Source: Anaerolineae bacterium
GTDB lineage: Bacteria > Chloroflexota > Anaerolineae > JAAYZQ01
NCBI GenBank assembly: GCA_016929795.1
Contig: JAFGIA010000311.1
Location: 1 to 13,906, forward strand
Direction: 5' to 3'
Length of the DNA: 13,906 nt
Within the stretch, counting starts at the first letter, position 1. Each line of letters begins with the position of its first letter. The notes under the pieces are model-generated. The model did no database searches and was not told the DNA's origin. It was given only the letters and a program-made list of their open reading frames with translations. Shown one piece after another: positions 1 through 6,522 of the stretch. Made by a program: the position numbers and the translations under genes.

Positions 1-85
1 AGCAGCGCAGGCAGTAGTAGCAGCGCGCCACCTTCTCCCCGCTCAGCTCGCTCACCCGCTCCATGAACCCCATCTCCGGCTCCAT
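1..85 (-). CDS. Fe-S protein, N-terminal fragment (HdrC-like or related), runs off the window
   Basis: Only the first 28 codons are present, because the gene continues beyond base 1. The reading begins at an ATG (base 85) and gives MEPEMGFMERVSELSGEKVA followed by RCYYCLRC. The closely spaced CxxCxxC at the edge is the start of a [4Fe-4S] binding motif like that at the head of HdrC-type or other dicluster ferredoxin proteins. A G-rich stretch (GGGGG) about 5 nt upstream could act as ribosome binding site. The gene starts 39 nt after the stop of the preceding hdrA paralogue in the same direction, so it is probably part of the fum-hdr operon. A second HdrC, or an Fe-S subunit that hands electrons to the second HdrA, would fit the context, but this fragment cannot decide the family. 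Confidence 0.6.
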   Translation of the reverse strand, partial: MEPEMGFMERVSELSGEKVARCYYCLRC

Positions 86-124
86 CGTACCCCCTAGCCC
101 CCTAATCCATCACGACCCGATTTC

Positions 125-1864
125 CTACAGGTACTCTTCCACCATCGACAAGATCTGCCTGTGCGTCAAATTCCGCACCTGGCACGCCTTGTTCGGGCAG
201 ACCATCGTACACGCGCCACACCCCTGGCACAGGGCCGCGTTCACCGTCGCCACGTGCCGCCACTCGTGCATCGAGCGCGCGTCGTAGGGACACGCGGGAA
301 CGCACAGCCCGCAGCCGGAGCAAACTTGCTCATCCACGTAAGCCACTGTCGGTTCCTGGATCATCTCCCGCTGAGAGAAGAGGCTGAGAACCTTGGCGGC
401 AGCGCCACTGGCCTGGGCCACCGTCTCGGGGATATCCTTCGGGAAATGAGAGGCACCTGCCAGGAACATGCCGGCTGTCAGGCTCTCCACAGGACGCAGC
501 TTGGGATGGGCCTCACTGAAAAAGCCATGCTCGTCGGTGCCCACGCGCAATAACTGGCCGAGCGCCTGGGCGTCCTCACGCGGCACGATCGCCGTCGCCA
601 GCACCACCAGGTCTGCATCCACCTGCAACGGCAGGCTGCTGAGCGTATCCACGCCCCACACCGACACGTGGCCGTTTTCCTGGAATACCTTGCTCGCCTT
701 GCCGCGGACGTAGAGCACGTTGTGCTCTTCCATCGCCCGCTGCACATACTCCTCGTAACCCTTGCCCTGGCTCCGAATGTCGATGTAGAACACCGTAGCC
801 TGGCCCTCGGGCACCCGCTCCTTATAGGCTATGGCCTGCTTGGCGACATACATGCAGCATACCTTGGAGCAGTAGGGTTGGTGCAGCTCCGGATCGCGAG
901 AGCCGGCACACTGGATCCACACCACCTCTTCCGGCACCCGGCCGTCGGACGGCCGGCGGATCTCGCCGCCCGTAGGGCCGTCGGGGCGGAGCATTTCTTC
1001 GAACTGCAGGCCATCAATCACGTCAGGGTATCGCCCGCCGCCATACTCCCCCAAGTTTTCCTTGCCGTACAGATCATAGCCGGTGGCCACGATGATAGCC
1101 CCAATGTCAAACGTAAATGGTATCGGCGTCGCAGGTGCAGAATTGGGAGATTGAGACAGGCGCTGCTCGATCCTGGCGGTAAAGTTGCCCACGTAACCAC
1201 CGAGCTCGGCGACCTCGGCCTGGGTGAGCACCTGAATGTGGGGGTGGGACGTGACGGCGTCGATTTTTTGCTGCAAGACGTCGGGAGCGGCGTCGAAATT
1301 GAGATAGAGGCCCGATAGCTCGGCCATCCGCCCGCCGAGGTGATCCGAGCACTCTACGAGGACAACAGGGTAGCCTGCGTCGGCGATGTCGAGCGCCGCC
1401 TGGAGGCCGGCGATGCCACCGCCGATGACGAGGGCGCGCTTGATGAGGGGCAGGTGAAAGGGCATCAGTGATTCATTATAGTGTACCTTGGCGACGATGG
1501 TGCGGATCGTCTCGAGCGCCTTGTTGGTCGCCGCGTTCTGCTGTTTCTGGTGCACCCAACTCGACTGCTCGCGGATGTTGGCAATCTCGGTCTGGTACGG
1601 ATTGATGCCCGCCGCCGCCGCCGCCCGGCGGAAGGTCGTCTCGTGCATGGCCGGCGAGCACGCTGCCACGACCACGGCATCGAGTGCATCCTCCTCAATG
1701 TGCTGGCGGATGAGCTGTTGCCCCGGATCGGAGCACATGTACTTGTAATCGACGGCGTACACGACCTCCGGGTGCTTGGCGATCTCTTCGACCACCCGCT
1801 CGACATCCACCGAGCCGGCGATATTCGTGCCACAGTGACAGATGAAAACTCCGATTCGCTTCAT
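125..1864 (-). CDS. hdrA: HdrA-like flavin and iron-sulfur subunit, long paralogue (579 aa)
   Basis: Soluble HdrA-family subunit, the FAD-carrying electron-splitting core of heterodisulfide reductase-like complexes. The N-terminal domain (about 1-130) has FICHCG with C9/C11, then C44 and C69 (ACSPAMHE), the typical HdrA N-terminal cysteines. A thioredoxin-reductase-like FAD domain starts at 145 (VIGGGIAG, 147-153). The family signature WIQCAGSRDPEL...YCSKVCC lies at 317-337. The C-terminal ferredoxin domain has two [4Fe-4S] sites (C515/518/521/525 and C546/549/552/556). Two parts expected in a full HdrA are missing: the Cys pair after the FAD motif is replaced by LYLNFDAAPD (187-194), and the inserted ferredoxin domain is absent (residues 235-252 are a short Ser/Pro linker). 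Both are present in the neighbouring short HdrA. The ATG is 2 nt after that gene's stop, with GGAAG inside its last codons, so translation is probably coupled. The family is secure; partner and substrate are unknown. Confidence 0.9.
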   Translation of the reverse strand: MKRIGVFICHCGTNIAGSVDVERVVEEIAKHPEVVYAVDYKYMCSDPGQQLIRQHIEEDALDAVVVAACSPAMHETTFRRAAAAAGINPYQTEIANIREQSSWVHQKQQNAATNKALETIRTIVAKVHYNESLMPFHLPLIKRALVIGGGIAGLQAALDIADAGYPVVLVECSDHLGGRMAELSGLYLNFDAAPDVLQQKIDAVTSHPHIQVLTQAEVAELGGYVGNFTARIEQRLSQSPNSAPATPIPFTFDIGAIIVATGYDLYGKENLGEYGGGRYPDVIDGLQFEEMLRPDGPTGGEIRRPSDGRVPEEVVWIQCAGSRDPELHQPYCSKVCCMYVAKQAIAYKERVPEGQATVFYIDIRSQGKGYEEYVQRAMEEHNVLYVRGKASKVFQENGHVSVWGVDTLSSLPLQVDADLVVLATAIVPREDAQALGQLLRVGTDEHGFFSEAHPKLRPVESLTAGMFLAGASHFPKDIPETVAQASGAAAKVLSLFSQREMIQEPTVAYVDEQVCSGCGLCVPACPYDARSMHEWRHVATVNAALCQGCGACTMVCPNKACQVRNLTHRQILSMVEEYL

Positions 1865-1866
1865 AA

Positions 1867-3246
1867 TTAATCTTCCGTATCTTCAAGCCCGCCCCATCGA
1901 CTAAAGAGCGATAATACCTTCCCTGCCGCGCCGCTGCCCTGCGCCACTGCCTCGGGGATGTCCTTCGGGCCGATGCCGGCGCCGGCGAGAAAAATGCCCA
2001 GCCGCCGCGTCTCGAGTGGTGCCAGGTTGTCCTCTTTTTCGGTCCACCAGCCAAACTCGTCCACGTCGAGGCCGAGCATCGCCGCCAGCTCGCGCGTCCC
2101 CTCGGAAGGCACCATGGCCTGCGAGATGACCACCAGGTCGGCAGCCACCTCCACAGGCAGGCCCGTGAGCGTGTCGACGCCCCACACCATCACTTTGTCA
2201 CCCTCGCGAAAAACCTTGCTCACCTTGCCGCGCACGTACACGACATCATCTTCTTCCATGGCGCGCTGGATAAACTCCTCGTAGCGCTTGCCGGCGGAGC
2301 GGATGTCGATGTAGAACACGTAGGCCTGGCCGTGGTGCACTTTGTGCTTGTAGAGCATGGCCTGCTTGGCACTGTACATGCAGCAGACCTTGCTACAGTA
2401 GGGCATGGCCAACTCTGGGTCGCGCGATCCGGCACACTGGATCCAGACCACTTCGTGCGGCTCCTGGCCATCAGACGGGCGGCGCATCACGCCCGACGTT
2501 GGCCCCGACGCGCTCAGCAGGCGCTCCATCGCCAAGCCATCGATGACGTCGGGCACCTGGCCGCCGCCATACTCGCCCAGTTTCTCGAGCGGGTAGAGCT
2601 CGTAGCCCGTCGCCAGGATCACCGCGCCCACCCGCTCCTCGCTCCAGTGTGGCCCCTGCTCATAGTCGATGGCGCCGACGGGACACACCTTGGCGCACAC
2701 ACCACACTTGCCCTCGATCAGATAGCGGCAGTACTCGGGGTCGATCACCGGCTTGTTCGGCACCGCCTGGGGCGACAGGGTATAGATGGCCTTGCCTGTC
2801 CCCTCGTGGCGCACCTTGCCGCTCTTCATCACGCGCGGGATTTCGAGGTGCCTGTCGAACGCCACAGGGATCGACGTCGGGCACTTTTCAGAGCAGGCGC
2901 CGCAGCCTGTGCACGCATCCCAGTCGACGTAGGACGGCTTGCGCCGGATGCGCACGCGGAAATCACCCATCTCGCCCGCGATCTCTTCGATCTCGGAATA
3001 GACGTGCAGCTTGATCTTGTCGTGGTGCCCTACGTCCACGGTACGCGGCGTCAGGATGCACTGGGCGCAGTCGAGCGTGGGAAAGGTCTCGGAAAGCTGG
3101 TGCATGTGCCCGCCGATCGACGGCAGCCGGTCGACCAGCACCACCTCGTAGCCCGAGTTGGCAATGTCGAGCGCCGCCTGCATCCCGGCGATGCCGGCAC
3201 CAACGATCAGCACGCGCTTGGTATAGTCTGGCTGTTCGGTCATCAT
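1867..3246 (-). CDS. hdrA: HdrA-like flavin and iron-sulfur subunit, short paralogue (459 aa)
   Basis: HdrA-family flavoprotein that starts directly with the FAD domain (RVLIVGAGIAG, 11-21) and lacks the N-terminal CHCG domain. It has the TLDCAQC Cys pair (C60/C63) and an inserted ferredoxin domain with two [4Fe-4S] motifs (C112/115/118/122 and C173/181/184/188). The WIQCAGSRDPEL...YCSKVCC signature is at 269-289. It ends at LEDTED without the C-terminal ferredoxin domain that its 579-aa neighbour has. The domain content resembles the QmoA-type short HdrA of sulfate reducers, although hdrB and hdrC here are of the soluble type. The start is ATG 3246, which overlaps the hdrB stop (ATGA). The open frame extends upstream to 3546, but that part reads through hdrB in another frame and is not HdrA-like. 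Electron flow through a heterodimer with the long HdrA is inferred. Confidence 0.9.
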   Translation of the reverse strand: MMTEQPDYTKRVLIVGAGIAGMQAALDIANSGYEVVLVDRLPSIGGHMHQLSETFPTLDCAQCILTPRTVDVGHHDKIKLHVYSEIEEIAGEMGDFRVRIRRKPSYVDWDACTGCGACSEKCPTSIPVAFDRHLEIPRVMKSGKVRHEGTGKAIYTLSPQAVPNKPVIDPEYCRYLIEGKCGVCAKVCPVGAIDYEQGPHWSEERVGAVILATGYELYPLEKLGEYGGGQVPDVIDGLAMERLLSASGPTSGVMRRPSDGQEPHEVVWIQCAGSRDPELAMPYCSKVCCMYSAKQAMLYKHKVHHGQAYVFYIDIRSAGKRYEEFIQRAMEEDDVVYVRGKVSKVFREGDKVMVWGVDTLTGLPVEVAADLVVISQAMVPSEGTRELAAMLGLDVDEFGWWTEKEDNLAPLETRRLGIFLAGAGIGPKDIPEAVAQGSGAAGKVLSLFSRWGGLEDTED

Positions 3247-4118
3247 GCTGTCACAAACCGCTCCACAGCCGGGCGCGCATCGATATAGTGCCGCTCCCAG
3301 CCATAGCTTGCCGCATCGAGCCCGAGGGCGATGCCCATGAGTTGGCTGAAGTAAAAGATCGGGATCGGCCGAAAGCTGGCGTGCGCCTTGCGCATCTCGG
3401 CCTGCTGCTTGTCGAGGTTGAATTGGCACAGTGGGCAGTTGGTCACCACCACGTCGGCCCCGGCGAGCTGCGCCGAAGCGAGGATGGTGTAGACCATCTG
3501 GCGCGTCACGTCGGGGTTTTCCATGGCCAGGTAGGCGCCGCAGCACTCATTCTTGTGGGCAAAGTCGACGGGCGTGGCGCCCAGCGCGCCCATCAGATCG
3601 TCGAGCGAGGTAGGGTGATCGGGGTCGTCGTAGGCGACCTCTGTGGGCGGCCGCAGCACCATGCACCCATAGTACGACGCCACCTTCAGCCCTTTGAGCG
3701 GCACCTGCACCTTCTCCCGGATCGCCTCGAACCCGATGTCGTCACGCAGCAGGTGCACAATATCCTTGACCTCCACCTCTCCTGCATAGTCTGACTCGAT
3801 GAAGGCGTTGAGGCGTTCCCGCTCATCCTCGTGCTCGCGGATAAACCTGTTCGTGCGCTTGAGCACGTTGTAGCACGTGGTGCACGCCGTCGTCACCATG
3901 CTGCCATTCTCCGCATCACGGGCGGCCACCAGCACATGCGCTGGTCCCGCCAGCTCCAGCATGTTGTCAATGATCAACGGGAATGTGGCGCCGCAGCAAT
4001 TCCAATTGGCCAGCTCCACCAGATCCAGCCCGACCGCAGCCGCCGACGCCCGCACGGCATGGTCAAACCCCTTGCCTGTCGTATTCAGGGTGCACCCGGG
4101 GAAATAGTTCACTCTCAT
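3243..4118 (-). CDS. hdrB: Heterodisulfide reductase-like subunit B, two CCG domains
   Basis: A 291-residue HdrB, the subunit that in methanogens reduces the CoM-S-S-CoB disulfide at paired noncubane [4Fe-4S] clusters. Both cysteine-rich (CCG) motifs are intact. The first is C9, C41/C42 and C79/C82 (GC...NCCGA...CTTC); the second is C152, C192/C193 and C228/C231 (GC...ECCGA...CPLC). Bacteria of this kind do not make CoM/CoB, so the natural substrate is unknown; another disulfide or an electron-transfer partner is likely. The start ATG at 4118 is preceded by GGTGGAG about 8 nt upstream. The stop overlaps the hdrA start by four bases (ATGA), a sign of translational coupling. Full family length, no damage seen. 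Confidence 0.92.
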   Translation of the reverse strand: MRVNYFPGCTLNTTGKGFDHAVRASAAAVGLDLVELANWNCCGATFPLIIDNMLELAGPAHVLVAARDAENGSMVTTACTTCYNVLKRTNRFIREHEDERERLNAFIESDYAGEVEVKDIVHLLRDDIGFEAIREKVQVPLKGLKVASYYGCMVLRPPTEVAYDDPDHPTSLDDLMGALGATPVDFAHKNECCGAYLAMENPDVTRQMVYTILASAQLAGADVVVTNCPLCQFNLDKQQAEMRKAHASFRPIPIFYFSQLMGIALGLDAASYGWERHYIDARPAVERFVTA

Positions 4119-4141
4119 GCTTTTTCTCCACCTATGGTGGT

Positions 4142-4229
4142 GACTAGAGACTAGAGGTTAGAGATTAGAGATTAGAGACCAACCAGAGACAGTCTCTAAT
4201 TTCTAATTTCCAATTTCTAATTTCTAATC
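4142..4229. repeat. Imperfect inverted repeat built from 7-nt units (TAGAGAY / TTTCTAA)
   Basis: The hdrC-hdrB gap holds a left arm of tandem 7-nt units (TAGAGAC TAGAGGT TAGAGAT TAGAGAT) and a right arm of TTTCTAA-type units. The 39-nt arms (4142-4180 and 4191-4229) are inverted copies with several mismatches and a 10-nt loop. The element starts 2 nt after the hdrC stop on the transcribed strand and ends 23 nt before the hdrB start. A second element with the same layout but another unit lies behind ahcY at 7796-7856. Confidence 0.75.
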
Positions 4230-4231
4230 CC

Positions 4232-4639
4232 CTACACAGAGTACTTGCGAAAGCCCCCAATAAACACCTGCTGCGGCCACTCGCTCGCCTCTTCCAGCGA
4301 CAGGTCGTCATAGTTCAGGTGGCTGCCCCGCTCATACATGACGATCTCACGCAGCGCTTCCATGATGCGGCTCAGGTCGACACCCTTCGGGCAGCGCGTG
4401 TAACAGGTCTGGCAGGCAGCGCACAGCCAGATGGTCTTGGAGTCGAGAAGGCGATCGACCAGCCCGAGCTGGGCAAAGCGGATCACCTGGCTGGGCAGCA
4501 TGTCCATCGCAAACGCCACGGGGCAACCGGCGGCACACTTGCCGCACTGGTAGCACGCCTGCAAATCCTGCCCGCTATACTCCTCTACGCGGCGCACGAG
4601 CTCGTTGTGCACCGATTGTGCCGATAGTCGAACTCTCAT
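4232..4639 (-). CDS. hdrC: Heterodisulfide reductase-like subunit C, two [4Fe-4S] clusters
   Basis: A 135-residue HdrC, the small ferredoxin-like subunit that passes electrons from HdrA to HdrB. It shows two [4Fe-4S] motifs: C29/C32/C35/C39 (CYQCGKCAAGCP) and C73/C76/C79/C83 (CAACQTCYTRCP). The chosen start, ATG 4639 (MRVRLSAQ), has GAGGAG 5 nt upstream. A longer reading from 4687 would add 16 Gly/Arg-rich residues and has no such site. There are no membrane helices, so this is the soluble type and not a QmoC/DsrM-like fusion. The start lies 65 nt after the fumarase beta stop and the gene is followed by hdrB, giving the order hdrC-hdrB-hdrA-hdrA2. Confidence 0.92.
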   Translation of the reverse strand: MRVRLSAQSVHNELVRRVEEYSGQDLQACYQCGKCAAGCPVAFAMDMLPSQVIRFAQLGLVDRLLDSKTIWLCAACQTCYTRCPKGVDLSRIMEALREIVMYERGSHLNYDDLSLEEASEWPQQVFIGGFRKYSV

Positions 4640-4704
4640 CGTCTCTCCTCGGCCTGTCCGACCTCGAGCGCCCGGTCCAAGGGACACTCGGAGCGGCCCC
4701 GGGC

Positions 4705-5250
4705 CTATTCCAGGCTGTACTCGCGCACCCCATCCTCGTAGGCATCGCCGCCATAGATATCATTGACGACAATTGCCGGGAAATCCTCCACTTCGAGCCG
4801 GCGCAGCGCCTCGGCACCCAGATCGTCGTAGGCCACCACGTCGGCCTTTTTGATGCTTTTGGCGATCAATGCGCCGGCGCCGCCAATCGCGGCAAAGTAG
4901 AGTGCTTTGTGCTTTTTCATGGCATCACGCACCGTCTGGGAGCGGTTGCCCTTGCCGATCATGCCCTTCAGGCCTGCCGCCATCATCCGTGGTGCGTAGG
5001 GGTCCATGCGACCACTGGTGGTGGGCCCTGCAGAGCCGATGGGATCGCCAGGTTTGGCCGGCGCCGGCCCCATGTAGTAGATGATCTGTCCCTGCGGGTC
5101 GAACGGCAGTGCCTCGCCGGCATCCAGTGCGGCCACCATGCGCTTGTGCGCCGAGTCGCGCCCCACGTAAATCACGCCCGTGATCGTCACCTTGTCACCA
5201 GCGTGGAGCTGCTCGATGATCTCATCGGTGAGTGGCGTCGTTAGTTTCAT
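4705..5250 (-). CDS. fumB: Fumarate hydratase class I, beta (C-terminal) subunit
   Basis: A 181-residue beta subunit of the two-subunit Fe-S hydro-lyase (fumarase / L(+)-tartrate dehydratase family), which catalyses fumarate + water to L-malate with the alpha subunit. Visible family motifs are GRDSAHKR (30-37) and GPTTSGRMDPY (75-85), parts of the carboxylate-binding site. Length matches stand-alone beta subunits. The ATG at 5250 is preceded by AAGGGG about 8 nt upstream. It follows the alpha subunit by 57 nt, and a hairpin sits in that gap. Sequence alone cannot exclude tartrate dehydratase, but the anaerobic Hdr setting makes fumarase more likely. The symbol is used for the beta subunit, not the E. 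coli fumB isozyme. Confidence 0.88.
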   Translation of the reverse strand: MKLTTPLTDEIIEQLHAGDKVTITGVIYVGRDSAHKRMVAALDAGEALPFDPQGQIIYYMGPAPAKPGDPIGSAGPTTSGRMDPYAPRMMAAGLKGMIGKGNRSQTVRDAMKKHKALYFAAIGGAGALIAKSIKKADVVAYDDLGAEALRRLEVEDFPAIVVNDIYGGDAYEDGVREYSLE

Positions 5251-5277
5251 GGTTGTACCCCTTTCATCCGAAAGAAG

Positions 5278-5305
5278 AGCCCCGCCAGGTGCAGGGCGGA
5301 GGGCT
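5278..5305 (-). promoter_or_regulatory. Stem-loop between fumarase alpha and beta genes
   Basis: On the transcribed strand AGCC(CT)CCGCC pairs with GGCGGGGCT, a 9-bp stem with a 2-nt bulge and an 8-nt loop. It is followed by a pyrimidine-rich tail (CTTCTTTC). It starts 2 nt after the alpha stop. It could be a weak terminator or a processing/stability hairpin that sets the alpha:beta ratio. The tail is not a clean U-run, so no firm function is claimed. Confidence 0.4.
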
Positions 5306-5307
5306 GG

Positions 5308-6153
5308 TTACAGGATCGCCTCTTTGTGGCGTGCCGAGTGGCATTGAATGTTCACGGCCACGGGCAGGCTGGCAATGTGTGCCGGAAAGGTTTCGACATG
5401 GACGGCAAGGGCCGTCGTCCGGCCGCCGAACCCCTGCGGGCCGATACCGATGCGGTTGACGCGCTCGAGAATCTCGGCCTCGAGTGAGGCCAGCTCGGGG
5501 TCATCGCTCGGCTGGCCCACCTCGCGCAGCAGCGAGTGCTTGGCCAGCCACACCGCCTTTTCGGCCGATCCACCCACCCCGACACCGACGATGATCGGCG
5601 GGCAGGGGTTGGCGCCGGCGCGGCGCACCGACTCGACGACAAACTTGATCACCCCTTCGCGCCCGTCGGCAGGCTTGAGCATGCCAAGCTGGCTCATATT
5701 CTCACTGCCACCCCCCTTGGGCGCGACGGTGATCCTGAGATCCTGCCCGGGCACAATCTGCGTATGGATGACCGGTGGGGTGTTGTCGCGCGTGTTCACG
5801 CGGGTGGAAAAGGGGTGCTCGACCATCGATTTGCGCAGGTAGCCATCCTGGTAACCGCGGCGCACCCCCTCGGCGATTGCCTCGTTCAGGTCGCCGCCGA
5901 CGACGTGCACATCCTGCCCCAGCTCCAGGAACACCACCGCCACGCCGCAGTCCTGGCACAGGGGCATCTCCTGCTCACGAGCAATCTTGGCATTCTCCAG
6001 GATCTGGTCGAGCACCTCGCGGCCCACAGGCGACGTCTCGGCTTCGCGGTACTTTTCCAGTGCGTTCAACACGTCCTCGCCGAGGTAGTAGTTGCTCTCG
6101 ATGCACAGCCGTGCAACCGTGTCCGTGATCTGGTCCGTATGGATCTCTTTCAC
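5308..6153 (-). CDS. fumA: Fumarate hydratase class I, alpha (N-terminal) subunit
   Basis: A 281-residue alpha subunit of the two-part class I fumarase, carrying the catalytic [4Fe-4S] cluster. Candidate ligands are C66 (PLCQDCG), C184 (NPCPPI) and C271 (IQCHSARH), in the positions usual for the family. The KGGGSENMS (146-154) and VGVGGSAEKA motifs are also present. The start is GTG at 6153 (GTG AAA GAG ATC), with AGAGGG about 8 nt upstream. The GTG overlaps the stop of a possible 55-codon upstream ORF (GTGA). It is the first securely identified gene behind the promoter at 6441-6469 and leads into fumB and hdrCBA. An oxygen-labile class I enzyme fits an anaerobe. The symbol is used for the alpha subunit, not the E. 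coli fumA isozyme. Confidence 0.9.
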   Translation of the reverse strand: MKEIHTDQITDTVARLCIESNYYLGEDVLNALEKYREAETSPVGREVLDQILENAKIAREQEMPLCQDCGVAVVFLELGQDVHVVGGDLNEAIAEGVRRGYQDGYLRKSMVEHPFSTRVNTRDNTPPVIHTQIVPGQDLRITVAPKGGGSENMSQLGMLKPADGREGVIKFVVESVRRAGANPCPPIIVGVGVGGSAEKAVWLAKHSLLREVGQPSDDPELASLEAEILERVNRIGIGPQGFGGRTTALAVHVETFPAHIASLPVAVNIQCHSARHKEAIL

Positions 6154-6317
6154 TCGTCTACCCTCTCTTTTTCTATGCGAGTGTCATCATCGCCAAACAG
6201 TATCATCTCAAAAAGCCGGGGTGGAATGTAGGGCGGATTGGCAAGCCGTCCTACATCCCCCAGATTATTGAGACGATAGGCCGAACAATAGAAAAGCACC
6301 TCGACGATGCCGGCCAT
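6150..6317 (-). CDS. Possible small ORF (55 aa) upstream of and overlapping fumarase alpha
   Basis: An uninterrupted frame runs from ATG 6317 (MAGIVEVLFYCSAYRL...) to a TGA that overlaps the fumA GTG start as GTGA. It ends ...FGDDDTRIEKERVDE. For: the four-base start/stop overlap is typical of coupled genes, and the C-terminal third is charged and protein-like. Against: no good ribosome binding site precedes the ATG, the middle (GDVGRLANPPYIPP) is encoded by an intergenic-type palindrome, and I recognise no family. It may be a leader ORF, a small real protein or chance. Confidence 0.33.
   Translation of the reverse strand: MAGIVEVLFYCSAYRLNNLGDVGRLANPPYIPPRLFEMILFGDDDTRIEKERVDE
6210..6262 (-). 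terminator. Terminator-like hairpin in the fum-hdr leader (candidate attenuator)
   Basis: On the transcribed strand CTGGGG...ATGTAGGaCGG pairs with CCGcCCTACAT...CCCCGG (one internal mismatch, an asymmetric internal loop). The stem is followed directly by CTTTTTG. It lies about 170-225 nt downstream of the predicted start of transcription and about 57 nt before the fumA start, so it could work as an attenuator. The palindrome could instead be an inserted dispersed repeat. Which competing structure would relieve it is not evident. Confidence 0.45.
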
Positions 6318-6440
6318 GGGGTCAGCTCGATGCGAGATGCATTTGAACAGGAATATATGCTACCATAAGCTTGCTTCTTTGCGCCGGATTGTGCTGGCAA
6401 CCTTGCCCCCTGGCCTCCTCATCGAAGCAGACTGGCCCAG

Positions 6441-6469
6441 ATTATACACCCGCCCGGTTGATTTGTCCA
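6441..6469 (-). promoter_or_regulatory. Predicted sigma70-type promoter of the fum-hdr operon
   Basis: TGGACA (6469-6464), a 17-nt spacer and TATAAT (6446-6441) stand immediately behind the metK terminator. The predicted start of transcription is near 6434, which leaves a leader of about 280 nt before fumA. I found no recognisable riboswitch class in that leader. Confidence 0.7.
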
Positions 6470-6480
6470 GCCCTAGATTG

Positions 6481-6513
6481 CAAAAGGCGGGCGACCCCTC
6501 GATCGCCCGCCTC
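6481..6513 (-). terminator. Intrinsic terminator of the SAM-cycle operon (after metK)
   Basis: A perfect 10-bp stem, AGGCGGGCGA / TCGCCCGCCT, with an 8-nt loop, runs on the transcribed strand into TTTTG. It lies 10 nt after the metK stop and separates this operon from the promoter of the fum-hdr operon. Confidence 0.8.
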
Positions 6514-6522
6514 ACCCTCCAC

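Noticed and set aside
2332..3288. 318-codon plus-strand open frame opposite the short hdrA
   Set aside because: Antisense to a gene with full HdrA motifs; composition (Ala, Arg, His) is typical of reverse-strand shadows.
3247..3546. N-terminal extension of the short hdrA, giving an apparent 559-aa protein
   Set aside because: The extra 100 codons lie entirely within hdrB in another frame and lack the HdrA CHCG domain. The ATGA overlap at 3243-3246 gives a natural start.
3243..4118. Reading the hdrB/hdrC/hdrA set as a true methanogen CoM-CoB heterodisulfide reductase
   Set aside because: All other content (SAM-I riboswitch, bacterial-type metK, sigma70-type promoters) is bacterial. HdrABC homologues in bacteria act on other partners, so the substrate is left open.
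6330..6440. c-di-GMP (GEMM-I)-like motif in the fum leader (GGCAAGG...GGCGCAAAG)
   Set aside because: Two short stretches resemble the consensus, but the paired CC/GG segments are swapped and the rest of the aptamer (CCGGGCC-type helix, 3' tetraloop receptor) does not follow.
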